Of a stretch of DNA of 64,000 nt, positions 1 through 8,593 are shown piece after piece. Position numbers and translations under genes: made by a program. The stretch is taken from NCBI GenBank assembly GCA_000972765.1, contig CP011265.1, positions 2,279,501 through 2,343,500 on the forward strand, read 5' to 3'. Below the pieces are notes generated by a model. The model searched no databases. It saw only the letters and a list, made by a program, of their open reading frames with translations, and was not told the origin of the DNA. This DNA is from Verrucomicrobia bacterium IMCC26134 (lineage in GTDB: Bacteria; Verrucomicrobiota; Verrucomicrobiia; Opitutales; Opitutaceae). Positions within the stretch are counted from its first letter, which is position 1. Each line of letters starts with the position of its first letter.

Positions 1-627
1 GCGGAAGGCAGGCGGGACGAAGCGGTGGAAACCGTGCTCCCTCTTCTCGCCGCCTCGCGCAACATCCAACCCCACTCCAACAACTTGGTGCGCCGCATGA
101 TCGGCTTGGTCATGCAGCGGCTCGCCCAAAACACCCTCACTCGCGTGCTCGCGACCGGTGGGATTTCTCCCGCCAACCGCGACCGACTCTCCGCGGCCCT
201 CGCACCCGCACCTGACGCCGCCGAGCAAGCCAGTCTGCTCATCTGGTGCGAATACCCCGCGCTATCAAATCTGCTGCTCAGCATAGATGCCGAGAACGCC
301 ACCACGATTTTTTCCCTGCCAGGCTCGGAGAATTCGCTACTTCGGGGCTTGGCCCGGTTCGCCTTCTCCGTGTCGATGAACCCACAGCTCACCGTAAACC
401 AATACGGCGACTACCTCGTTCGAAGCGGCGACGCCGCCTCGCGTCGCGACCTCGCCACACTAAAAACGAATGCAAACGAGTTCATTGAACATCTCGCGGT
501 GAAATTTCCCGGTAAAAACTACGGCGGACGTATGATTTTGGCCATGGCCACTCCCGCCTACGCCAAGGTCGTGGAGAACTACTGGAAAGCCGAAGACGAA
601 CGCGCCGCCCTGCTCAAACGGCTCTAA
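1..627 (+). CDS. Hypothetical protein, 5' end cut by window edge
   Basis: The reading frame is open from the first base to a TAA at 625-627, so the N-terminus probably lies outside the window. The first usable start inside is a GTG at 25, which would give 200 residues. The visible part is mostly helical and soluble, with no signal peptide or membrane segment. It has alternating Leu/Ala-rich helices and a Lys/Glu-rich C-terminus ending in LLKRL. I do not recognise the family. The stop is 14 bp from the convergent LOG-family gene. Codon use matches the neighbours, so I regard it as a real gene of unknown function. Confidence 0.6.
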   Translation, partial: AEGRRDEAVETVLPLLAASRNIQPHSNNLVRRMIGLVMQRLAQNTLTRVLATGGISPANRDRLSAALAPAPDAAEQASLLIWCEYPALSNLLLSIDAENATTIFSLPGSENSLLRGLARFAFSVSMNPQLTVNQYGDYLVRSGDAASRRDLATLKTNANEFIEHLAVKFPGKNYGGRMILAMATPAYAKVVENYWKAEDERAALLKRL

Positions 628-640
628 GCGCCGCCCCGCC

Positions 641-1216
641 TCACCGCCAGAGCGCGTCCACCGCCGCCGGAGCGGCCGGGTTCTCCAGCAACGCCCACAC
701 CCCCGCCACCGTCGGGGTGACCACGATCTGCTCATGCAGGTTCGGCGACTTGAAATTCTCCTCCGTCATGCGCGCGAAAAACTTGAGCAGATCATCATAA
801 AACCCGTCCTGGTTCACCAGAATCAGCGGCTTCGAATGACGGTTCAGCGAGCGCGCCACAAGGATTTCCACCAACTCCTCCAGCGTGCCGATGCCGCCGG
901 GCAGGGCCACAAACGCATCCGCACGCTCCTCCATGATGCGGCGGCGTTCACGCATCGAGTCCACCACCACCAGCTCGTTGGCTTCGCGGTAAGCCAGTTC
1001 GCGCTCGACCATGAAGTCCGGGATCACTCCCACCACCTCCGATCCCGCCGCCTTCGCCGCGATGGCCACCGAGCCCATCACGCCCGCCTTGCCGCCGCCA
1101 TAGATCAGCCCCCAGCCGCGCTCGCCGAGGCCTCGCCCCGTCTCTTCGCCCGCCACATAATACTTCGCCGCCAGTCGCGTGCTGCTCGCACAGTAAACAC
1201 ATACCCATTTTTTCAT
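641..1216 (-). CDS. LOG/TIGR00730 family Rossmann-fold protein
   Basis: A predicted cytosolic protein of the LOG family ('lysine decarboxylase-like'). Characterised members hydrolyse cytokinin riboside 5'-monophosphate or related nucleoside monophosphates to free base and ribose phosphate. Hallmarks are the nucleotide-binding loop YGGGKAGVMG (residues 39-48), the MRERR segment (about 88-92) and PGGIGTLEE (106-114). Its 191 residues fit the family. I start at the ATG at 1216, giving MKKWVCVYCASS, which is how the family begins. A start 14 codons upstream would add an Arg-rich tail that the family lacks. True substrate in this bacterium is unknown. Confidence 0.9.
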   Translation of the reverse strand: MKKWVCVYCASSTRLAAKYYVAGEETGRGLGERGWGLIYGGGKAGVMGSVAIAAKAAGSEVVGVIPDFMVERELAYREANELVVVDSMRERRRIMEERADAFVALPGGIGTLEELVEILVARSLNRHSKPLILVNQDGFYDDLLKFFARMTEENFKSPNLHEQIVVTPTVAGVWALLENPAAPAAVDALWR

Positions 1217-1308
1217 CCCGACAGCCAAACGATCCGCCGCCCTCCCGCGAGCCCGCACTTTCCAATCACACGTTTATCCCCTTCTCTTTTCAAAACCTCC
1301 CTCGCCCT

Positions 1309-2187
1309 GTGTCCTCCGTGGTTAATCCCTCAGCCTCCTATGCCGGCCGTCTCGCGCCCTCCCCCACCGGGCACCTCCACCTCGGTCACGCCCGGACGTT
1401 CTGGATCGCCGCCGAACGCGCCCGCACCGCCGGCGGCCGTCTCCTCCTCCGGATCGACGACCTCGACACCGCCCGCTGCCGCCCCGACTACACCGCCGCC
1501 GCCCTCGAAGATCTCGCCTGGCTGGGTCTTGTCACCGAGCCTCCGGTCCACTTCCAATCCGCCCGTCTCACCCACTACCGCGCCGCCCTCGCCCGCCTTC
1601 ACGCCGCGCACCTCGTCTACCCCTGCCACCGCTCCCGCCGCGATCTCGCCGGCGCCCTCTCCGCCCCGCACGAGGGCAACGCACCCGCCGACGACGAACC
1701 GCTCTACCCGCCCGAATGGCGTCCCGCGCCCGGCACTCCCCTGCCTGCGCTCGACGACGCCGGCCTCGCGCTCAACTGGCGCTGCCGCGTGCCCGATGGC
1801 GAGACCATCGCCTTCAACGATGCCCTCGCCGGCCCGCAATCCGCCGTCGCCGGGCGCGATTTCGGCGATTTCCTCGTCTGGCGCAAAGACGGCATGCCCA
1901 GTTACCAACTCGCCTGCGCGGTGGACGATGCCGCCCTCGGCATCACCGAGGTGGTCCGCGGCGCGGACCTCATCCGCTCAACCTTCCGCCAACTCCTCCT
2001 GCTGCGCACCCTCAGCGCAACCGTCCCGTCCTACGCCCACGCCCCGCTCATGCTGGATGAGCACGGCAACCGCCTCGCCAAACGCCACGACTCCCTCGCC
2101 CTCCGCACCCTGCGCGCAGCCGGCGTGACACCCGCCGCCGTGCTGGCCCGCTTCGCCCCCACCGGCAGTCCGCCCACCAAACCCTGA
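1309..2187 (+). CDS. gluQ: tRNA glutamyl-Q(34) synthetase-like protein (GluQ-RS)
   Basis: A truncated glutamyl-tRNA synthetase paralogue lacking the anticodon-binding domain. Known GluQ-RS enzymes activate glutamate and attach it to queuosine-34 of tRNA-Asp. The class I signature is PSPTGHLHLGHA (about 17-28) and the KMSKS-loop equivalent is NRLAKRHDS near residue 257. At 292 residues it is far shorter than GltX. The zinc site of the E. coli enzyme (C-x-C...Y-x3-C) is not preserved: the region reads YPCHRSRRD and later LYPPEWR, with one Cys. No in-frame ATG precedes the HIGH motif; the only starts are GTG at 1309 and GTG at 1318, both inside a repeat-like motif. Confidence 0.87.
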   Translation: MSSVVNPSASYAGRLAPSPTGHLHLGHARTFWIAAERARTAGGRLLLRIDDLDTARCRPDYTAAALEDLAWLGLVTEPPVHFQSARLTHYRAALARLHAAHLVYPCHRSRRDLAGALSAPHEGNAPADDEPLYPPEWRPAPGTPLPALDDAGLALNWRCRVPDGETIAFNDALAGPQSAVAGRDFGDFLVWRKDGMPSYQLACAVDDAALGITEVVRGADLIRSTFRQLLLLRTLSATVPSYAHAPLMLDEHGNRLAKRHDSLALRTLRAAGVTPAAVLARFAPTGSPPTKP

Positions 2188-2297
2188 AACGGATTTTCAT
2201 CGCGACCGCTTTCCGCCTCGTCTCATAGTTGCCCCAAGTAAATCCCGCGAACATCCGTTCGCCCACCGCCTCGCTCAATCACCGAGGTTTTAAACCC

Positions 2298-4727
2298 ATG
2301 ACTTTCCGCGACCCCCTGCTCGCCGTCCTCCGCACCCCGGGCTACCGCCCCGTCAACGACGCGGCTCTTTTCCGCCAGCTCGACCTCCCCAAAAAACTTC
2401 GCCCGCGCTTCCTTCACGAGATCCGTCTCCTGCTCTCGCGCGGCGAGATCACCCTTGTCCACGGCGATAAATACGCCCTCCCCGAGGTGAAATTCACCGC
2501 ATCCAACCACGGCATCGTCACCGGCCGCATCCAATTCCGTCAGGGCGGCTCCGCCTTTATCGTCCCCCAGGCCGCACCCGACGCCGCCCCTGACGCCCCA
2601 CGCCCCGACTCCATCCAGATCGCCCCGGGCGACGCCTTGAACGCCCTCCCCGGCGACACCGTCGAGGTCCGCATCGACACCCGTCTGCGCAGCCACCGCC
2701 GCGACCGCGACGACGAGCCCCGCGGCCGCGTCGAACGCATCGTCGAGCGCGCCCGCGCCGAACTCGTCGGCCGCCTCGCTCAGGTCCGCACCCAGTTTGT
2801 CGTCGTCGCCGACGATCCCCGCTACCCCATCGACGTCCAGGTCGAGGACCCCGCCAAGTCCGGCCTCAAACCCACTCCCGCCCCCAACGACAAGGTCGTC
2901 GTCCGCCTCGATCCGTGGGACGACCCCCGCCGCCCCCTCACCGGCAAAATCATCGAGCGCCTGGGCAAAACCTTCGAGCCCCGCGCCGAGCTCCTCGGCG
3001 TCTACCGCAAGTTCAAGCTCGACCCCACCTTCCCCCCCGCCGTCGAACGCGAGGTCGCCGGGCTGGCCGACACCGTGCAGCCGGACCAGCTCACCGGACG
3101 CCTCGATTACCGCGATTTGCCCGTCTTCACCATCGACCCCGATGACGCCAAGGACTTCGACGACGCCCTCTCCATCGAGCACGCCCCCGGCGGCGGCATC
3201 CGCATCGGCGTGCACATCGCCGACGTCTCCGCCTACGTGCGCGCCGGCACCGCCCTCGACATCGAGGCCCAGCGCCGCGGCAACTCCACCTACCTCGTCG
3301 GCACCGTCGTGCCCATGCTGCCGGAAAAGCTCTCCAACGGCCTCTGCTCCCTCGTCGAGGCCCAGGACCGCCTCTGCAAGGCCGCCTTCCTCACCTTCGA
3401 TGCCAAGGGCCGTATCCAGGATAAACTCACCACCTACGCCGACACCGTCATCCGCAGCCGCAAGCGCCTCACCTACAAACAGGCCTACGCCCTGCTCAAG
3501 GAGGACGACCTCGCCAAAATCCGCGCCCTCCCGCTCCCGCCCAAGCACCAGACCGGCTCCACCGGACGCGCCCTCGCTTCCCTTTCGGAAAGCGAACTCA
3601 CCGATCTGCAAACCTGGATACGCCAGCTCTGGGACCTCGCCTCCCGCCTCCGCCAAGATCGCATGGCCCACGGCTCGCTCGACCTCGACATGCCCGAGAC
3701 CAAGGTCTTCGTCGACGCCGAGGGCTACGCCGACCGCCTCGAAAAAATCGAACACGACGAGAGCCACCAGCTCATCGAGGAGTTCATGCTCGCCGCCAAC
3801 GAGGCCGTCGCCCGCCTCACCCGTCGCGAAAAACTTCCTTCCATCTACCGCGTCCACGACGACGCCGACCCCGAAAAACTCAACGAGCTCCGCCAGCAGC
3901 TCGTCACCCACAACATCCGCGTCGGCGACCTCTCCGACCGCAAGGAGTTGATCAAGCTCCTCGCCCTCCTCGCCGACCACCCGCAAGGCTACACCCTCCG
4001 CACCCAGCTCCTGCGCAGCCTCAAAAAAGCCTGCTACCGCGCCAGTCCCGACGGCCATTTCGGCCTGCATAAAAACGACTACACCCACTTCACCTCGCCC
4101 ATCCGCCGCTACAGCGACCTCGTCGTCCACCGCGTGCTCGCCGCCTACTTCGCCCGCCAAAGCGAGCACCCCCACTCCGTCACCGAGGCCGCCGGTCCGG
4201 CCAAATCCCACCCCGCCGGCAAAGCCGCCCAGTCCGCCTCCGCCACCAAGGGCAGACTGCCCTACACCGCCTCCCAGGCCAACGCGATGGGCGAGCACCT
4301 CAGCCTCACCGAAATCAACTCCGCCGAGGCCGAGCGCGAGAGCGTCAAAATCAAGCTGCTCGAATTCTTCGAGCGTGAACTGAACAAGAAAACCCCGACC
4401 AAGTTCGGCGCCGTCATCACCGATATCCGGCAGAACGGCTTCTTTATCGAGCTCACCGAGTCCATGACTTTCGGCTTCGTCCCCGCCGCCGAATTGCGCG
4501 ACGACTACTACATGGCCTCGCCCGACGGCTCCGCGCTGGTCGGACGCAAGACCAAGCGCAAATTCACCGCCGGCGGCCACATCGAGGTCTTTGTCGCCAA
4601 GGTGGACCGCCTCAAACGCTTCATGGACTTCCGCCCCGCCGATCTCGCCCCCGCCCGCGCCAAAGCCGAAACCCCTCCCGCTTCCATCCCGCGCCACGCC
4701 CACCGCAAAGGTGTCACCAAATCGTAA
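2298..4727 (+). CDS. rnr: Ribonuclease R (RNB-family 3'-5' exoribonuclease)
   Basis: A processive 3'-5' exoribonuclease that degrades structured RNA. The order is an N-terminal winged-helix region, cold-shock/OB segments (about 75-240), the RNB catalytic domain with IDPDDAKDFDDA near residues 278-289 and SPIRRYSDLVVHR near 600, and an S1 domain beginning near 700. Start at the ATG at 2298 gives MTFRDPLLAVL and 809 residues, the usual size; an upstream start would add a tail without homology. A low-complexity Ala/Ser/Pro/Lys linker of about 50 residues (nt 4150-4300) lies between the RNB domain and S1 and is not typical. The glycosyltransferase follows after 48 bp. Confidence 0.93.
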   Translation: MTFRDPLLAVLRTPGYRPVNDAALFRQLDLPKKLRPRFLHEIRLLLSRGEITLVHGDKYALPEVKFTASNHGIVTGRIQFRQGGSAFIVPQAAPDAAPDAPRPDSIQIAPGDALNALPGDTVEVRIDTRLRSHRRDRDDEPRGRVERIVERARAELVGRLAQVRTQFVVVADDPRYPIDVQVEDPAKSGLKPTPAPNDKVVVRLDPWDDPRRPLTGKIIERLGKTFEPRAELLGVYRKFKLDPTFPPAVEREVAGLADTVQPDQLTGRLDYRDLPVFTIDPDDAKDFDDALSIEHAPGGGIRIGVHIADVSAYVRAGTALDIEAQRRGNSTYLVGTVVPMLPEKLSNGLCSLVEAQDRLCKAAFLTFDAKGRIQDKLTTYADTVIRSRKRLTYKQAYALLKEDDLAKIRALPLPPKHQTGSTGRALASLSESELTDLQTWIRQLWDLASRLRQDRMAHGSLDLDMPETKVFVDAEGYADRLEKIEHDESHQLIEEFMLAANEAVARLTRREKLPSIYRVHDDADPEKLNELRQQLVTHNIRVGDLSDRKELIKLLALLADHPQGYTLRTQLLRSLKKACYRASPDGHFGLHKNDYTHFTSPIRRYSDLVVHRVLAAYFARQSEHPHSVTEAAGPAKSHPAGKAAQSASATKGRLPYTASQANAMGEHLSLTEINSAEAERESVKIKLLEFFERELNKKTPTKFGAVITDIRQNGFFIELTESMTFGFVPAAELRDDYYMASPDGSALVGRKTKRKFTAGGHIEVFVAKVDRLKRFMDFRPADLAPARAKAETPPASIPRHAHRKGVTKS

Positions 4728-4775
4728 CGCAGCACCGCTCGCCGCCACCGGTAAAATCCCCCCAACTCCGCGTTC

Positions 4776-6053
4776 ATGCGCGTAGTTCTCACTTCCCACG
4801 GTTCCACCGGCGACATCTATCCGGTCATCGCCCTCGGCGTCGCTTTGCAAAAAGCCGGTCACTCGGTGCGCTTCGCCACCATCCCGAACTACAAGCCCGA
4901 TATCGAGGCCGCCGGCCTGGTCTTCTACCCGCTCTGCCCGAATTGGGAACAGGCCGACCTCGTTTACTGGATGGGCCGCCTCAACAAGATCCGCAGCCCC
5001 ATCTACCAGCTCCGCGAGATCTACGTCGGCGCCCGGGCCTACATCCCCGAGATGATCGCCCAGATGGACGCCATCATGCCCGAGACCGACCTGCTCGTCT
5101 CCAGCTACCTTTTCCCGATGAACAAGGGCATCGCCGACCGCCACGGCGTGCCCTTCGCCACCCTCGCCTTCGCGCCCCATGTCGTCCCCTCCCCGGATTA
5201 CCCGCCCGAGAACATCCCCTCCCCCGCCTGGCTCGGCCGCGCCACCCGCCGCGCCTGGAATCGCTGGCTCTGGAAAACCGGCAACGCCATCGTTGACCGC
5301 GTCATCAACACCTCCATCGCCGACGCCCTGCGCGCCGCGAAACTCCCCAAAGTCCGCAACTTTTTTTCCCGCCCGGCCGAGCGCGTGCTCGTCACCGTGT
5401 CGGATAAACTCTTCCGCCCGCCGCACACCGAGATCGATGCGCGTTTCCGCTTCACCGGCTACTTCCGCTGGCAATCCGCCGAGAGCCCCACACTCGACGC
5501 CGAGCTGCGCGAGTTCACCGCCGACGTCCCCGGCGGCAAGGTTCCCGTGCTGACCTTCGGCAGCATGGTCTACGAGCAACCCGGCGTGTGGATGGAGCGC
5601 TTCATCCGCTCCTGGCCGCGCGACCGCAAAATCATCGTCCAGCGCGGCTGGGCCCAGTTCCCCCAGTTTGGCGACGCGCCCAATATCCGCATCATCGGCA
5701 AGGTCTCGCACGACCAGCTCTTCAAACACGCCTCCGCCATCATCCACCACGGCGGCGCCGGCACCACCGCCAGCGCGCTCCACGCCGGCGTGCCCCAGAT
5801 CGTCGTGCCTCACATCGGCGACCAGGAGTTTTTCGGCTCCGAGGTCGAGCGCTTCGGCTGCGGCTTCCGGCTCAAAAAAGCAGTCTGGCCCGAGCAGCTC
5901 CACCACGCGCTCGATCGCCTTTCCGCCGCACCAGACCACGCCCGCCGCGCCACCGAGGTCAGCACCCAACTCCTCGCCGAGAACGGCCCCGCCGCCGCCA
6001 TCCGCGAACTGGAAGCCTTCGTGACGGAGTCCCGCGCCTCCGCCAGCGCCTAG
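4776..6053 (+). CDS. UGT/MGT-like glycosyltransferase (GT1/GT28 type)
   Basis: A GT-B fold sugar transferase. The N-terminal MRVVLTSHGSTGDIYPVIA (residues 1-19) is the acceptor-domain signature of the UDP-glucosyl/rhamnosyl/macrolide transferase group. The donor-binding signature IIHHGGAGTTASALHAGVPQ begins near residue 322, followed by HIGDQEFFGSEVERFGCG. Its 425 residues fit. There is no signal peptide, so it acts in the cytoplasm or at the inner membrane. Bacterial relatives glycosylate lipids, carotenoids or natural products; nothing nearby names the acceptor. Possibly co-transcribed with rnr. Confidence 0.87.
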   Translation: MRVVLTSHGSTGDIYPVIALGVALQKAGHSVRFATIPNYKPDIEAAGLVFYPLCPNWEQADLVYWMGRLNKIRSPIYQLREIYVGARAYIPEMIAQMDAIMPETDLLVSSYLFPMNKGIADRHGVPFATLAFAPHVVPSPDYPPENIPSPAWLGRATRRAWNRWLWKTGNAIVDRVINTSIADALRAAKLPKVRNFFSRPAERVLVTVSDKLFRPPHTEIDARFRFTGYFRWQSAESPTLDAELREFTADVPGGKVPVLTFGSMVYEQPGVWMERFIRSWPRDRKIIVQRGWAQFPQFGDAPNIRIIGKVSHDQLFKHASAIIHHGGAGTTASALHAGVPQIVVPHIGDQEFFGSEVERFGCGFRLKKAVWPEQLHHALDRLSAAPDHARRATEVSTQLLAENGPAAAIRELEAFVTESRASASA

Positions 6054-6120
6054 TTTCCCCGCCTGGAACGCGCGCAGTCGCCGCTTGCCCGAAGGTTCGT
6101 TTCCGCGGCAAAGTCCTCCG

Positions 6121-6555
6121 ATGCCGACCGACCTCACTCTTCGCCCGCCACGCAGCCCCCGCGCAACCCTCGGCGGCTACGTGCAACTCCCCCGGATCCT
6201 AGACAAAGCCCGCGCCTGCATCGCGGGCCGTCTGGGCGACTACGATTTTCCCGCCCCGCTCGATGGGCATTTCTACACGTTCACCGGCCTCACCAGCGAA
6301 GCCTTGCTGGAGTTCGTCCGCACCGGAGCCGACGACGCGGAGGTGCTGGCGTGGCTGGAGAGCCGCGTCACGCGCGCCCCTTTTGAGATCGCCGCCTGGT
6401 CGGCCACCCTCACGCGCCATGCCCCCGGCGATGCCGAGATGCATGCCTGGTTCGCCGGGGCGCTCGCCCGTCTCGCGCCCGGCCGCACCGATATCGTCAC
6501 CTATTTCGATCTGCTTGATCTGGACGACTACGTGAGCTTCGGCGGCCGCGCCTGA
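6121..6555 (+). CDS. DUF5069 domain-containing protein
   Basis: A small soluble protein of 144 residues that I recognise as DUF5069, a family frequent in Verrucomicrobiota and Planctomycetota with no established function. Visible signatures are LTLRPPRSPRATLGGYVQLP at the N-terminus, the DGHFYTFTG segment, and the acidic end FDLLDLDDYVSF. I start at the ATG at 6121; a TTG at 6085 would add a tail outside the domain. The stop is 20 bp from the convergent GH39 gene. Confidence 0.85.
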   Translation: MPTDLTLRPPRSPRATLGGYVQLPRILDKARACIAGRLGDYDFPAPLDGHFYTFTGLTSEALLEFVRTGADDAEVLAWLESRVTRAPFEIAAWSATLTRHAPGDAEMHAWFAGALARLAPGRTDIVTYFDLLDLDDYVSFGGRA

Positions 6556-6574
6556 TTTCCCCGCCGCCCCGGGC

Positions 6575-8284
6575 TCACCACTGCAAAACCAGCAGTGAAA
6601 CAGCCTGCCGCGGGAGCGTGACGTGCAGGCTCGCCGCGCCGCCCGCCCGCGCAGTCAGTGCCGGGGCCGCGACCTCGGCGAGCTGCCCCGCCGCCTCGAG
6701 TTGCTTGTATTCAGCAGAAGTGGGCTCAATCGGCGAACCGAGTTTCTTCCAGGCCGTGAAGGCGTTGCTATGCTCCTGATCGATCACATAGCAGGTCACG
6801 CGGGCCTTGTCGGCCTCGCCGGGCAGGGCTTTTAACAACACCTCCACCCTCGCATCCGGCCCCGCCACGTCATCGTCGTGATAATGCCAGAGCAGGACGC
6901 TGATCCGCCGCTTCCCGGCCTCAAAGGCGGCCAGGGCGCTCACGTCCGCCTCTCCGCGAACTCCCTCCTTGAGCATGGTATCGAGCGGCACTTCCCGGGT
7001 GCTGTTAACGAGGACACGCCGGCCGTCCATTTTGGCAAAAAGGCGGAAAACATTCAGGACCGGCAGATCCACGCCATTGGTCGCGAGCGCCCGAAAGCCG
7101 GCGAACCACGGTTGGTTCTCAAACTCGAAGGCCCAGGTCACCGCACCCTCCAGGTTCACGCCATGTTTGTCCGCGAGCTGGTATTTACGCGCGAAGCTGG
7201 CCGCCGTGTAGCTGGAGTAGAGCGTGCCGTTGCGGTAGCCGAGTTGCGGGCCCTGGCAGGCGGCGCAGCCATCGGGATCGGATTCACCCAGCACGATCGG
7301 CTTGTTCTTCGTCTCCGGGTAGGAGGCGACGATGGCGAAGCCTTTGTCGATCGCGGTCAGCTGGCTGGAGATGCCCATGCGCACGTGATCACCCACGAAG
7401 GTCGGTGCTCCTTTGGCGTGGAAAGAAATGAAGTCCAACGGCGTGCCGGTCCCGCCATTCGCATAGTTCACCCCGCGGATGCAGTGCTCGAGAAAGTCGC
7501 GATGAAACTGGCCGCCCGAACCGGCGGTGTGGGGCCCGCCGACGCGGGCGGTGGGCAAGGCGCGGCGCACCCCGTCGATCGCGTAGTCGTGCAGTTTGCG
7601 AAACTCCTCCGGCGTGGCTTTCCAGTAGTGCCCGTTGGGTTCATTCCAGACCTCCCAATACCACTGCTCCACCTCGGCGCGACCGTAGCGCTCCACGCAG
7701 TGTCTGGTCCACTGGTAGGCGAGTTCGCGCCATTTGTCGTAGTCCTTGGGCGGATAGGCCCAGCCGGTCATGATTTTCTCATACTTCAGCCCGGGCGCCC
7801 AGGTGTGCTGATAGGGTTCGGGATTGATGGACAGCGCCTTCGGCATGAAACCGAGCTGCACGTAGGGCCGGACCCCGCGCGCCAGATAGGTGTCAAAAAT
7901 GTCATCCACGATTTTCCAGTTATAAACGGCATGGCCCTCGGCATCCTCGGTGTAGATGTTGGTGCTGCCCCACTTCAACGCAGCCGTGCCATCGCCGGTG
8001 CATAGCAGGTTGTGCGCGCGAAAATAAACCTGATGAGGCCGCAGTTTGCCGAGTTCCCCGATCAGCTTCTGACCATCAGGCATGGTCGCGTAGTTGGGCT
8101 CGTCGGCGCCGAAAAACCGCCAGACCGGAGGCATTTCCCCCACCACCCTTCCTGCATCAATCTCGATCGCGACCGGGAACGCTGCCGCCCCCCCTTCCGG
8201 CGCGGACGACGCGGCTTGGCCAGAGCAGGAACTTAGCCCGGCTATAATCATTACAACGAGACGAGGGGTGGATAAAATAGTCAT
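6575..8284 (-). CDS. GH39-type glycoside hydrolase, predicted lipoprotein
   Basis: A 569-residue (alpha/beta)8-barrel glycosidase resembling GH39 beta-xylosidases and related clan GH-A enzymes. The acid/base glutamate is in WEVWNEPNGHYW and the likely nucleophile is Glu in KPIVLGESDPDG. The N-terminus is a short hydrophobic signal with a lipobox, AGLSSC, placing a lipidated Cys near residue 20, so it is probably membrane-anchored on the periplasmic or outer face. A beta-sandwich follows the barrel, as in GH39. It stands alone here, with convergent DUF5069 downstream, about 40 kb from the arabinose cluster. The substrate could be xylosides, but clan assignment is firmer than specificity. Confidence 0.8.
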   Translation of the reverse strand: MTILSTPRLVVMIIAGLSSCSGQAASSAPEGGAAAFPVAIEIDAGRVVGEMPPVWRFFGADEPNYATMPDGQKLIGELGKLRPHQVYFRAHNLLCTGDGTAALKWGSTNIYTEDAEGHAVYNWKIVDDIFDTYLARGVRPYVQLGFMPKALSINPEPYQHTWAPGLKYEKIMTGWAYPPKDYDKWRELAYQWTRHCVERYGRAEVEQWYWEVWNEPNGHYWKATPEEFRKLHDYAIDGVRRALPTARVGGPHTAGSGGQFHRDFLEHCIRGVNYANGGTGTPLDFISFHAKGAPTFVGDHVRMGISSQLTAIDKGFAIVASYPETKNKPIVLGESDPDGCAACQGPQLGYRNGTLYSSYTAASFARKYQLADKHGVNLEGAVTWAFEFENQPWFAGFRALATNGVDLPVLNVFRLFAKMDGRRVLVNSTREVPLDTMLKEGVRGEADVSALAAFEAGKRRISVLLWHYHDDDVAGPDARVEVLLKALPGEADKARVTCYVIDQEHSNAFTAWKKLGSPIEPTSAEYKQLEAAGQLAEVAAPALTARAGGAASLHVTLPRQAVSLLVLQW

Positions 8285-8593
8285 AGGGGTAACTCAGAAT
8301 GGCTCCATTCCATTCACTGCCCTTGCGATCGGAAGAGAAAGCCAAAAACCCAAGGAACCTTACTGGATGACCAAACTCTCGATACGTAGTGTCGTGGATG
8401 GCAGCAGGGACGCCCAAGCCTCCTCCGCCTCCCCGCTCTCGTGGACGCGACTTCAACCGCCGCACGGAAGAGGCTCGCACCGGCGCGCGCATCGGTTAGA
8501 GGAACTAAAGAGAAGTTTTAGCTACACCCTACGAGAGCGAATGAACAACGCCCCGCCGCCCCCTATCAGGCACACGCAAAGCCACCGTCTTTC
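8285..8593. other. Divergent intergenic region
   Basis: This 309-bp gap separates the divergently transcribed GH39 and tail-collar genes and must hold both promoters. I see no tRNA, terminator or convincing -35/-10 pair. Short open frames crossing it look like shadows with no recognisable product. Confidence 0.5.

Noticed and set aside
734-2128. A 464-codon plus-strand frame overlapping the LOG and GluQ-RS genes
   Set aside because: Pro/Ser/Ala/His-rich frame-shifted reading of two genes with strong motifs.
2223-6137. A 1,304-codon open frame antisense to rnr and the glycosyltransferase
   Set aside because: It is a Gly/Ala/Val/Asp/Glu-rich shadow produced by C-ending codons on the other strand. 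Both plus-strand genes have clear family motifs.
6878-8005. A 375-codon frame antisense to the GH39 gene
   Set aside because: No domain is recognisable, and the GH39 frame has catalytic motifs and a lipobox.
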